From: FEN-1219 sp964503125
Lineage (GTDB): Bacteria > Pseudomonadota > Gammaproteobacteria > Steroidobacterales > Rariloculaceae
DNA length: 64,000 nucleotides
Direction: 5' to 3'
Assembly: GCA_964503125.1 (NCBI GenBank)
Contig: CAZCZE010000011.1
Coordinates: forward strand, 1 to 64,000
Each line of letters starts with the position of its first letter. The stretch's first letter is position 1. Under the pieces are notes generated by a model that was not told the DNA's origin, ran no database searches, and saw only the letters and a program-made list of their open reading frames with translations. A program made the position numbers and the translations under genes. Positions 54,948-62,825 of the stretch are shown here, piece after piece.

Positions 54948-57900
54948 CTAATGAAAGTCGCGCGAACGCGTGACGAGCCTTCCCAGCAGCTCGCTGTAAT
55001 CGACCAGCCGCTCCGCAATCACGTGCAGCACCTCTCCTTCCCTCTGTACCGTTCCCTCGACGCCTAGCAACGACGCGCCGAGCAGGGTCTTGCGGGCGCG
55101 TTCCGCGAGCCGCTCCCAAACCACGAGATTGAGATAGCCCGTCTCGTCCTCGAGCGTCACGAAAGTGACGCCCGCCGCGCTCGAAGGCCGTTGCCGCGTG
55201 ATGACGAGCCCGGCCGCGGTGACGCGGGCGCCATGCGCCAATTCGGCTACTGAGCAAGCCGGGCTTACCCCCACGGCCGTCAGGCGCGGCCGCAGCAGCG
55301 CCAGCGGGTGGCGGCCAAGGCTCACGCCGAGGTAGCGATAGTCCGCGGCGATGTCCTCGCCCTCGGTCGGGCGGCGAAGAAGGGGCGCACCCTCGACGAA
55401 GCGCACCTGCTTGAGCAGCGCCGTCGGCCGCTCGACGCCGGCCACGTCCCAGCGCGCACGGTGCCGATGGCTCGCGAGCTTCTGGAGGGCGCCGCTCGAC
55501 GCCAGCCTTCCTAAGTCCTTGGCGCCGAGCCGGGCGCGCTCGGCGAGGTCCTGAACGTCTGCGAACGGCTTCGCCTTGCGGGCTTCGAGCACGCGGGCGC
55601 CGGCATCGCTCGCGAGGCCTTTGACGAGCGTCATGCCGAGACGCACGGCCGGGCTGCCGTCGGCAATTGCTCCCTGCATTGCTCTACCGCGGGCATCCAT
55701 GCCCGCGTCGACCCCGCGCTCGAGCGTCGACTCCCAGTCGCTGAGACCGACGTCGACGGCTCGCACCTCGACGCCGTGCTCGCGCGCCGAGCGCACGAGC
55801 TGTTGCGGCGCATAGAACCCCATGGGCTGGCTGTTGAGCAGAGCGCAGCAGAACGCTGCGGGCTCGTAGCGCTTGAGCCAAGCCGATACGTAGACGAGCA
55901 ACGCAAAGCTCGCGGCATGCGAGTTGTGAACGACGAGGTTGTTGGCCAAAAAATTGTGATCGCCTTCGATCCGCAGATCGTAGGTGGGCTGGCCCCCCAG
56001 AGGTTCGAGCCCCACGATTTTGTCCCAGTAGACATCCGAATTCGAAAAACACCTGAGATCGCGGGAGCGCAGAACGGAAGCCAACCGCTCAATCACGAAA
56101 CGTCTGAATCCGCCCTTCAGGCCGCCGCTTCGCGCCTGGATCTCACGCATTCCGAGACCGCTCCTCCGTCCGATCTCGCGCCACGTTAAACCCGACACAT
56201 CTCGTTCCCGACGAATGAGTGTACGGATGTCCGCGGGAACGATGTCCCGCGACATCCGGCCGTCTCGCCGCATTGCCAACGCCTCGGATCGCCGGCGCTT
56301 CTTCGGATCGAGAAAGCGGCGTCCGATGAAGCGCCAGAACCGGCGAAGCTGATCGCCACCCGTTATGGTGACGACATGATGTTCAAGCTTCTTTCCTCTG
56401 TAGGAGCGCGTGCGCTGATAGCGACGGGACACTATGCTGAGTCGGAGCAACAGATGCTGTACTTCCAAACTTAGCCGCTCAGAGGCGGTGTCATAGGAAG
56501 CGTGCCCGCCCTTCATCGAAAAGCTACCGTCACCTTCCCAAAGACGCGCCAGCAACAGCGCGATGTCTCTGTCACAAAGCTCGAAAGCCTCTGGTGGGAT
56601 ATGCTTTTCGCGGGCGCCGCAGCCCCAAATACCCAGCGATCTCGCCCACTCGACTGCTCCGGTTGGTCGATCGCGCTCGCGCCGTACGACGCGCACCGAG
56701 AAACAGTTTCGATGACGTTCGACCACTGCACGCGTATTGGGAAAACGCTCGACCGCTCTGACGAATTCGTGGCAGTGCCATGCGGCAGTGGTATAGAAAT
56801 AGAAAGTGCTCGGATGACACAGGTTGCCTTCGGCGATCAGGTCGGCCAAGACGGTGACCTGATGCCGCGGCCATCGGCGGCGGCCGGGCAGCGGAACGGA
56901 ACGCGCAGCCGCGACGTAATCGCCGATTCGTAATTTTCCGAGCTCACGCCAGCCGCCCATCGTCATAAACGGATGCTCGGCCGTTGCAACGATCGAATGG
57001 CCCAGCGCCGTACGCAAACGCCATACCGGTTTTACGCCGCTCGGGGTGATCGCAAGCACTCTCCGCTTTTTGAGATGGAGCCCCTCGTCGCAAGCGAGCG
57101 TATTCTTCACGCGAGCGTGGCCGGAGACGATTTCGTCGATGGTCAGCCAACGGCCTGTATCGGCGTCGACCACGCGCGTCTCGCCAGCGACACATTCCGG
57201 GAAGCCGTATTCGCCGAATCCCTTGATCTGGTTGAAGATGCGCTGCGCGAACTCCTCGTTGTAACCGCGCTCGATCATGCCGCCGATCAGCCGCCCCTCG
57301 AAGCGCTCGAGATCGCCGCTGCGCCGCCAGGCGGCCATCGCGCGGCGCAGCTGGTCGGCCTCGCCCGGCGTGAACCCGGCCGCGACGATCGCGAGCTGCA
57401 TGACCTGCTCCTGGAAAATCGGCACGCCGAGCGTGCGCTCGAGCACGCGCTCGACCGCGGCGCTCGGATAGGTCACGGCCTCCTCGCCCGCGCGACGGCG
57501 TAGATACGGGTGCACCATGTCGCCCTGGATCGGCCCGGGGCGAATGATCGCGACCTCGATCACGAGATCGTAGTAACACTTGGGTTTGAGCCGCGGCAGC
57601 ATCGCCATCTGCGCGCGCGACTCGATTTGGAAAACCCCCATCGTGTCGGCGCGGCCGATCATCTCGTATACGCCGGCGTCCTCTGGCGGCACTGTGGCGA
57701 GCGTGAGCTTAGTGCCGGAAAACTTCTCGATGAGCTCGAAGCTGCGCCTCACCGCGCTCAGCATCCCGAGCCCGAGGACGTCTACCTTCATGAGGCCGAG
57801 CTCTTCGAGATCGTCCTTGTCCCACTGGATGACGGTCCGTTCGGGCATCGCGGCGTTCTCGACGGGCACGAGCTCGTGAAGCGAGCGCTCGGCGATGACG

Positions 57901-59600
57901 AAGCCGCCCACGTGCTGCGACAGATGGCGCGGGAAACCGAGCAACGACTCGGCGAGCGCAAGCCAGCGCCGCACCTTGGCGCTGCCTAAGTCGAGGCCGG
58001 TCTCGCGAACCCGCTGCTCGGCAACTGCTCCCGGCAACTGCTCCCTGCGTTGCTCTAACGCGGGCATCCCTGCCCGCGCCTGCGTTGCTCTACCGCGGGC
58101 ATCCATGCCCGCGTCGGCAACTGCTCCATGCGTTGCTCTACCGCGGGCATCCATGCCCGCGTCGGCAACTGCTCCATGCGTTGCTCTACCGCGGGCATCC
58201 ATGCCCGCGATACCCGCGTCGTCGATGCCGCCGCTGTCCCACCAATGCAGCGACTTCGCGAGCGCGCCGACTTGGTGCTCCTCGACGCCGAGCGCCTTGC
58301 CGACGTCGCGGATCGCGCTGCGCGCCCGGTAGGTGATGACCGTGGCCGCGAGTGCCGCGCGCTCGCGCGAGTACTTACGATAGATATATTGAATGACCTC
58401 CTCGCGCCGCTCGTGCTCGAAATCGACGTCGATATCGGGCGGCTCGTTGCGCTCCTTCGAGATGAACCGCTCGACGAGCGTCTGCATGCGCTCTGGGTCG
58501 ACTTCGGTGATACCCAAGCAGAAGCACACCACGGAGTTCGCCGCCGAGCCCCTGCCCTGGCAGAGAATCCCGATGCTGCGGGCGTAGCTCACGATGTCGT
58601 GAACCGTGAGGAAATAGGCTTCGTAACGGAGCTCGCCGATGAGGGTGAGCTCGTGCTCGATGAGCTTGCGCACTTTGGGCGATTCGCCTTCGGGCCAGCG
58701 CCACCGGCAACCGCGCTCGGTCAAGACGCGCAGATAGCTCGCCGGCGTCTCGCCCGCGGGAACGAGCTCGTGCGGATACTCGTAGCGCAGCTCCTTGAGC
58801 GAAAATGCGCAACGCTCGAGGATCGCGAGCGACTCGCGCAGCAACTCGGCGGGATAAATCCGCTTGAGCTCGGCGAGCGGGCGCAAGCATCGTTCTGCGT
58901 TCGGATGCAGCTTGAACCCAAGCTTGTCGAGCGGGGTCTTGCGGCGAATCGCGGTCAGTGTGTCTTGCAGCATGCGCCGCTCGCGCGAGTGCATGTGCAC
59001 ATTGCCCGTGGCGACGAGCGGCAACGCAAGCTCTCGACCGAGGGCTTGGGCCTCGGCCAGCCCGCGCCGGTCGCCGCCCGTGCGCAGGAGCTCGACGGCG
59101 AGCCACAAGCGCCCCGCAAACCGTTCCTTAAGCCAGCGGCCCGTCGTAGCGCGATCGGTGCCTCCCATCGCGTTGGGCAGCCAGAGCAGCAACCCATGCG
59201 CCCGCAGGCTCTCGGCAAGGTCGTCTCGACCGATGCGGTATTCGCCTTTGGCTGCGGCGCGGCGCGCCTTTGTGATGAGCCCGCAGATCGCCGCATAGGC
59301 TTGCCGGTCCTCGGCGAGCGCCACCACCTTGAGCCCGTCGGCAACTGCTCCCTGCGTTGCTCTACCGCGGGCATCCATGCCCGCGTCGCAGCAAGTGAGC
59401 TCGCTGCCGACGACCAGCTTGAGCGGAAGCTCCTTGGCCGCCGCATGCGCGCGCACCACGCCGGCCACGGAGCACTCGTCGGTCAGCGCGAGCCCGGCGT
59501 AGCCGAGCGCCGCGGCAGCCTCCACGAGCTCCTTAGGGTGCGACGCGCCGCGTAAGAACGAGAAGTTACTGAGACAGTGAAGCTCGGCGTACGCGGGCAT
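54948..59600 (-). CDS. dnaE2: Error-prone DNA polymerase DnaE2 (ImuC), carrying an intein and repeat-encoded inserts
   Basis: The 1550-residue precursor starts MPAYAELHCLSNFSFLRGASHP (PHP domain). It has GRGSAANSVVCFCLGI and PPDIDVDFEHERREEVIQYIYRKY with the polymerase Asp residues, FIVAERSLHELVPVENA, PGPIQGDMVHPYLRRR, and a C-terminal OB fold (AAGLVITRQRPSSAAGVTFVTLEDETGYLNLVVW). Residues 803-1226 are an intein; removed, the polymerase is 1126 residues. Three in-frame repeat insertions add GMDARGRAT-type segments (near 59366, 58059-58209 and 55688). DnaE2 works with ImuA and ImuB in SOS-induced translesion synthesis. The start codon lies at a repeat edge and no Shine-Dalgarno is seen. Confidence 0.95.
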   Translation of the reverse strand: MPAYAELHCLSNFSFLRGASHPKELVEAAAALGYAGLALTDECSVAGVVRAHAAAKELPLKLVVGSELTCCDAGMDARGRATQGAVADGLKVVALAEDRQAYAAICGLITKARRAAAKGEYRIGRDDLAESLRAHGLLLWLPNAMGGTDRATTGRWLKERFAGRLWLAVELLRTGGDRRGLAEAQALGRELALPLVATGNVHMHSRERRMLQDTLTAIRRKTPLDKLGFKLHPNAERCLRPLAELKRIYPAELLRESLAILERCAFSLKELRYEYPHELVPAGETPASYLRVLTERGCRWRWPEGESPKVRKLIEHELTLIGELRYEAYFLTVHDIVSYARSIGILCQGRGSAANSVVCFCLGITEVDPERMQTLVERFISKERNEPPDIDVDFEHERREEVIQYIYRKYSRERAALAATVITYRARSAIRDVGKALGVEEHQVGALAKSLHWWDSGGIDDAGIAGMDARGRATHGAVADAGMDARGRATHGAVADAGMDARGRATQARAGMPALEQRREQLPGAVAEQRVRETGLDLGSAKVRRWLALAESLLGFPRHLSQHVGGFVIAERSLHELVPVENAAMPERTVIQWDKDDLEELGLMKVDVLGLGMLSAVRRSFELIEKFSGTKLTLATVPPEDAGVYEMIGRADTMGVFQIESRAQMAMLPRLKPKCYYDLVIEVAIIRPGPIQGDMVHPYLRRRAGEEAVTYPSAAVERVLERTLGVPIFQEQVMQLAIVAAGFTPGEADQLRRAMAAWRRSGDLERFEGRLIGGMIERGYNEEFAQRIFNQIKGFGEYGFPECVAGETRVVDADTGRWLTIDEIVSGHARVKNTLACDEGLHLKKRRVLAITPSGVKPVWRLRTALGHSIVATAEHPFMTMGGWRELGKLRIGDYVAAARSVPLPGRRRWPRHQVTVLADLIAEGNLCHPSTFYFYTTAAWHCHEFVRAVERFPNTRAVVERHRNCFSVRVVRRERDRPTGAVEWARSLGIWGCGAREKHIPPEAFELCDRDIALLLARLWEGDGSFSMKGGHASYDTASERLSLEVQHLLLRLSIVSRRYQRTRSYRGKKLEHHVVTITGGDQLRRFWRFIGRRFLDPKKRRRSEALAMRRDGRMSRDIVPADIRTLIRRERDVSGLTWREIGRRSGLGMREIQARSGGLKGGFRRFVIERLASVLRSRDLRCFSNSDVYWDKIVGLEPLGGQPTYDLRIEGDHNFLANNLVVHNSHAASFALLVYVSAWLKRYEPAAFCCALLNSQPMGFYAPQQLVRSAREHGVEVRAVDVGLSDWESTLERGVDAGMDARGRAMQGAIADGSPAVRLGMTLVKGLASDAGARVLEARKAKPFADVQDLAERARLGAKDLGRLASSGALQKLASHRHRARWDVAGVERPTALLKQVRFVEGAPLLRRPTEGEDIAADYRYLGVSLGRHPLALLRPRLTAVGVSPACSVAELAHGARVTAAGLVITRQRPSSAAGVTFVTLEDETGYLNLVVWERLAERARKTLLGASLLGVEGTVQREGEVLHVIAERLVDYSELLGRLVTRSRDFH
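55660..55711 (-). repeat. 48-bp two-hairpin repeat inside dnaE2 (C-extein)
   Basis: One unit with palindrome CGCGGGCATCCATGCCCGCG (55688-55707) is read in dnaE2 as DAGMDARGRAMQGAIADG. Compared with the other copies, the second hairpin carries a paired change: GCAAT/ATTGC instead of GCAAC/GTTGC. It replaces Thr by Met and Val by Ile in the protein but keeps the stem intact. Confidence 0.9.
55923..57194 (-). mobile_element. Intein with LAGLIDADG-type homing endonuclease in DnaE2
   Basis: Exactly 424 codons are inserted in frame between GEYGFPE and SHAASFALLVY, a motif that is continuous in normal DnaE proteins. The insert starts with Cys1 (CVAGETRVVDADTG, block A), has block B TAEHPF (TxxH, residues 71-74), and ends YDLRIEGDHNFLANNLVVHN (blocks F and G) with the terminal His-Asn and Ser as the +1 residue. 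Two endonuclease blocks, VLADLIAEGNL (about 115-125) and LLARLWEGDGSF (214-225), are dodecapeptide-type with conserved acidic residues. All residues for splicing are present, so it is probably active. Confidence 0.95.
58019..58213 (-). repeat. Tandem cluster of four repeat units inside dnaE2 (N-extein)
   Basis: Palindromes lie at 58059-58078, 58094-58113, 58142-58161 and 58190-58209. The last three are spaced exactly 48 bp apart, the first 35 bp. Because 48 is divisible by three, each unit reads as GMDARGRATHGAVADA in the dnaE2 frame. Together they insert roughly 65 residues between DDAGI and the DnaE2 sequence LGSAKVRRW. The first unit is altered (CTAACG, CATCCCTG) and reads AGMPALEQRREQLPG. 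Confidence 0.92.
59338..59389 (-). repeat. 48-bp two-hairpin repeat inside dnaE2 (near N terminus)
   Basis: One unit with palindrome 59366-59385 is read DAGMDARGRATQGAVADG, between VVGSELTCC and LKVVALAED of the PHP domain. It uses the same strand and the same reading frame as the other in-gene copies. Confidence 0.92.
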
Positions 59601-59740
59601 CGCGGGCATGGATGCCCGCGGTAGAGCAACGCATGGAGCAGTTGTCGAGGATGCCCGCGGTAGAGCAACGCAGGCGCGGGCAGGGATGCCCGCGTTAGAG
59701 CAACGCAGGGAGCAGTTGCCGGGAGCAGTTGTCGAGCCTT
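59588..59740 (+). repeat. Inverted cluster of repeat units between imuB and dnaE2
   Basis: Full palindromes lie at 59601-59620 and 59675-59694, with a half unit near 59647-59660 and the second-hairpin sequences (GTAGAGCAACGC..GGGAGCAGTTG) between them. They are oriented opposite to the copies inside dnaE2. The cluster spans the whole 174-bp gap between the two genes and ends at the dnaE2 start codon; the first codons ATG CCC GCG are themselves half of a palindrome. Confidence 0.88.
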
Positions 59741-59774
59741 GTGGGGCGGTTGGCGATGGCATGACCCGCAACGC

Positions 59775-61286
59775 TCAACCGAAGAACCCGTGCAAGAACC
59801 AGTCATGGGTTTGGCGATCGCGAAAGACCCACAACCGTTGACCCTGGGCGTTCTTTGCCGTGTAGTAATCGCGTCCGACGTCGCGCTCGTCCCACCAACC
59901 GCTCTCGATGCGCTCAGGGTCGGACAGGTCGAGCGAAGCGCGCGCCGCCGAGAACGCCACAGGCTTGGCCAGGAGCCACAACGGGCGCACCTGATTCCAT
60001 GGCGCCCCCTCCTCGTCGCGCGCGCGCCGGCCCATGAGCCCAATGTTCTTCGCCCAGGCGTTTTCCGGACGATGCTCGGCCACGGCGCGCAGCCCGTACA
60101 CCGCCTCCGTGCCGAAGCGCTCGCGCAGGCGCTCGAGCAACACGCGGACGAGCTCCTCGAGGGGCTTCGTCTCGAATAAATCCGACTCTCTCTGCACGAG
60201 CGGCTTGAGCGCCGCGCTGCGGAGCTGTAGCGCAACGGCGGGAACCGGCAAGAGACAGCGCTTAAGCCGATCGCCGACGAGCGCGAGCAATCGCTCGCGC
60301 TCGTGAGTGGGCTCGAGCAAAGCGAAGCTCTCGATCGTCGGCGGCCGATGCAGGTGCTCGAATGCGATTGCAAGACGATCGATTTGCGCTTGCCGCTTGC
60401 GCAGCTCCGCAGCGAGCTCATCGAGCAGCTGCTCGATGACTTCCATGAACAGCGCGCTATCGGCGCTTTCTTGGTCGAGCTCGATTCTCGAGCTCCAGGT
60501 GATCGGAGCCTGGTATTCGGCGCGCAAATCGACGCGGCGGCCGAGCGCTCGATCGAGCTCGGCCAAATAGGCGCTGCCCACGCGCCGCGCAAAACCGTCG
60601 CGCGGCAACCGCGCGCAGTCGCCGATGGTCCATAAGCCGAGATCCTTGAGCAGCGCCTGCACCGCGGGCGGCCAATGCGTGACTTTGAGCGGTAGCGCTC
60701 CCAAACGGCCCGCGAGCTCGGGCGCTTGCAGCGCGTCCGCGCCCGCGCCCCGGGCGAGCCACAATGCAGCCGTGGCCGTGGGCGCAACACCGAGCCGAAA
60801 ATCGAGCGCGCGCTTCGCGAGCTCGTCGCGAACCCTGGCTTTGATGGCCTCGAGCGAGCCGAACAGCTTGAGACTGCCCGCCACCTCGAGCAGCAAACCT
60901 TCGGACGACTCGATGCTCACGAGCGAAGTGAGCCTCTCTGCCCAACGGGCCAGAGATTCGAGGCTGGCCCGCTCGAGATGCGGCGCGCGCTCGAATACTT
61001 GCAGGGAAGCCGCGAGCGTCGTTGCCGTGCCGAGCTTGTTACCGGGGTCGATTCCGGCGTAGGCGGCCTCGCGATTCGCGGCAACGACGTACGACTGACC
61101 TTGCTGCGCTTCGACGACGACCGCGGGCTTAAGTATGTGCGCCGCCGGCAAACACTCGAGCGCCAAGCTCGGCAAGCATACGGCGAGCCACAACTGCGGA
61201 CGGCTCTGCGCCGGCGCACGATCGATGCGCGGCGTTTCGAGCGGCGTCGGGGCATTGAGATGGAGGAATTGCGGGCCGCGCGGCAT
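59775..61286 (-). CDS. imuB: ImuB, Y-family polymerase-like protein
   Basis: The 503-residue protein has the DNA polymerase Y fold: LWLAVCLPSLALECL at the start, YVVAANREAAYAGIDPGNKLGTATTLA, LESLARWAERLTSLVSIESSEGLLLEVAGSLKLFG, and a helix-hairpin-helix region LLKDLGLWTIGDCARLPRDGFARRVG. The catalytic acids are absent: motif 1 has no Asp (AVCLPSL) and the 'SIDEayLDv' motif reads SIESSEGLLLEV. This is the normal state for ImuB, a non-catalytic platform that recruits DnaE2 to the beta clamp. It ends 174 bp before dnaE2. Confidence 0.93.
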   Translation of the reverse strand: MPRGPQFLHLNAPTPLETPRIDRAPAQSRPQLWLAVCLPSLALECLPAAHILKPAVVVEAQQGQSYVVAANREAAYAGIDPGNKLGTATTLAASLQVFERAPHLERASLESLARWAERLTSLVSIESSEGLLLEVAGSLKLFGSLEAIKARVRDELAKRALDFRLGVAPTATAALWLARGAGADALQAPELAGRLGALPLKVTHWPPAVQALLKDLGLWTIGDCARLPRDGFARRVGSAYLAELDRALGRRVDLRAEYQAPITWSSRIELDQESADSALFMEVIEQLLDELAAELRKRQAQIDRLAIAFEHLHRPPTIESFALLEPTHERERLLALVGDRLKRCLLPVPAVALQLRSAALKPLVQRESDLFETKPLEELVRVLLERLRERFGTEAVYGLRAVAEHRPENAWAKNIGLMGRRARDEEGAPWNQVRPLWLLAKPVAFSAARASLDLSDPERIESGWWDERDVGRDYYTAKNAQGQRLWVFRDRQTHDWFLHGFFG

Positions 61287-61292
61287 GGCTGC

Positions 61293-61949
61293 TCACCGGT
61301 GAGCCTCGAGCGAGCGTTCGCTCTCGCCGAGACCAAGGCCCACGATATCCACGACTGCGGGACGGCCGCCGCGGCATTTGACGATCTCGACTCGAGCTCC
61401 CGTTTCGCCCCGCGACAGACGGATTCGCAATGCGGCCGGCGATCGTTGCTGCCGTGCGCTCGCCGGACGAAATAGCAAGGTCCAGCACGCTTGGTCCTCG
61501 GAGGCCAATTGCAGCCGCCGCAAAACGACGTCGTCGGCCGCAGCAACCCAAGCCAATACTCCGACGCTCGACCCCGAACGCACGACTTGCTCGATCGCCC
61601 AGAGACGGTTCTTGTGCCCGGCCGTGGGATGGATCATGAGCAACCGATCGATGTCGATGCCGTGCTGCTGCAAAGCAGGCGCATAAGGCACGAATGGCGG
61701 CGCGACCCAAGCGACCCACTTTTGCGGCTTGGCAGGGTCGGCTTTCGTCAACGCCGTCAATGCCGGCATCAACAAGGCGAGCTCGCCCACGCCGTAATCG
61801 TCGATGAAAATTTCGGTGACGGCCCCGATGGGCCATCCGCCGCCCGGCAGATGGCGATCTAGCTCATCGAACCCCGTGGGGATCACGGCGCGAGCGACGG
61901 CGGCGACCCTGCCTCGCCAGACGCGCGTCTGCCAATCGTCCCATTCCAC
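61293..61949 (-). CDS. imuA: ImuA, RecA-like mutagenesis protein
   Basis: The 218-residue protein has the ImuA/SulA-like RecA fold: TGFDELDRHLPGGGWPIGAVTEIFIDDYGVGELALLMPALTAL, WVAWVAPPFVPYAPALQQHGIDIDRLLMIHP, and WAIEQVVRSGSSVGVLAWV. The P-loop is degenerate (GGGWPIGAVTEI), as usual for ImuA. It starts at GTG. The stop is seven bases before imuB, and lexA ends 27 bases upstream, so lexA-imuA-imuB-dnaE2 form one operon. Confidence 0.93.
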   Translation of the reverse strand: MEWDDWQTRVWRGRVAAVARAVIPTGFDELDRHLPGGGWPIGAVTEIFIDDYGVGELALLMPALTALTKADPAKPQKWVAWVAPPFVPYAPALQQHGIDIDRLLMIHPTAGHKNRLWAIEQVVRSGSSVGVLAWVAAADDVVLRRLQLASEDQACWTLLFRPASARQQRSPAALRIRLSRGETGARVEIVKCRGGRPAVVDIVGLGLGESERSLEAHR

Positions 61950-61976
61950 GAGCTTGTCGACGGAAGGCGCAGCCGG

Positions 61977-62588
61977 TCATTTCATCGAGTCGCGAACGAC
62001 GCCGACGACGACGCCTTCTATGGCCAGCGACTGCTCGCGCAGATCGACCTGAATTGGAGCAAACTCCGGATTCTCCGGCAGCAACCAAACGCGGTGCCCT
62101 TCCTGGCGATAACGCTTGACGGTGACCTCGTTATCCAAGCGCGCCACGACGATTTGGCGAGCACGCACTTCGGGCGTGCGATGCACGGCGACCAAGTCAC
62201 CATCCAAGATGCCGGCATCGCGCATACTCATACCGTGCACGCGCAACAAAAAATGCGGCGGCTTCCTGAACAGCTCGGGATCGATTTGATAACGAGCCTC
62301 GATGTGTTCCTCGGCGAGAATCGGTTGACCCGCAGCGACACGCCCCACGAGCGGCAAACCGATTTGCTCGCGCAGCGAATCTTTGAGTCGAATGCCACGC
62401 GATGTGCCGGGCATGAGCTCGATGACGCCCTTGCGCTCGAGGGCTCGCAAGTGGTCTTCCGCGGCGTTCACCGACCGAAATTTCAGAGTCTTGGCGATTT
62501 CCGCCCGCGTGGGCGGCATCCCGTTTTCGTGAATAGCCCTTTGAACTAGCTGCAAAATTTGCCTTTGCCTCGGGGTGAGATCGCGCAT
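61977..62588 (-). CDS. lexA: SOS repressor LexA
   Basis: The 203-residue protein has the winged helix-turn-helix (LTPRQRQILQLVQRAIHENGMPPTRAEIAKTLKFRSVNAAEDHLRALERKGVIEL). The self-cleavage peptidase has cleavage site Ala86-Gly87 (GRVAAGQP), catalytic Ser121 (VHGMSMRDAG) and Lys158 (DNEVTVKRY). All lie two residues later than in E. coli LexA, which shows the domain spacing is normal. It represses this operon until RecA filaments trigger cleavage. Confidence 0.95.
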   Translation of the reverse strand: MRDLTPRQRQILQLVQRAIHENGMPPTRAEIAKTLKFRSVNAAEDHLRALERKGVIELMPGTSRGIRLKDSLREQIGLPLVGRVAAGQPILAEEHIEARYQIDPELFRKPPHFLLRVHGMSMRDAGILDGDLVAVHRTPEVRARQIVVARLDNEVTVKRYRQEGHRVWLLPENPEFAPIQVDLREQSLAIEGVVVGVVRDSMK

Positions 62589-62598
62589 GGCTTGTGAC

Positions 62599-62631
62599 CT
62601 GTATATCCAATCAGTCTGGCTCTATATACAG
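62599..62631. promoter_or_regulatory. LexA-type operator region upstream of lexA
   Basis: Two imperfect SOS boxes lie side by side 10-45 bp before the lexA start: CTGTATATCCAATCAG (62599-62614) and CTGGCTCTATATACAG (62616-62631). Each keeps one perfect half-site of the CTGT-N8-ACAG consensus. The outer halves CTGTATAT and ATATACAG are perfect inverted copies 17 bp apart. Autoregulation of the operon by LexA is expected. Confidence 0.75.
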
Positions 62632-62825
62632 CCCTATCGCCGATCTAGTCAAGCGTCGACTTTCGACTCGCGATTGCCTCCAGCTCGAACGCGCATCTCT
62701 CGTCATCGCACTCAGCACGTTGTCTGCGAGCGACGACACTCGAAATTTTCAAATTGCAGTGGCCCAAGCTTTGCGAAATAATGCAATCGGTTTGTTTTCA
62801 CTCAATTAGTTAGGGGTATTCAATA

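Noticed and set aside
55923..57194. Reading the dnaE2 insert as a gene fusion or domain insertion
   Set aside because: The insert begins with Cys, ends His-Asn before Ser, has intein blocks A, B, F and G, and interrupts a motif that is continuous in the family.
58019..58213. CRISPR-like look of evenly spaced repeats
   Set aside because: The 48-bp units are contiguous with no unique spacers, contain palindromes, are read through as dnaE2 codons, and no cas genes are near.
59601..59771. Extension of DnaE2 upstream of MPAYAELH
   Set aside because: The extra residues are translated repeat units; DnaE2 proteins begin with this motif.
59775..61286. ImuB called damaged because catalytic Asp/Glu are missing
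   Set aside because: Loss of the polymerase acids is the normal state of ImuB; the rest of the fold is intact.
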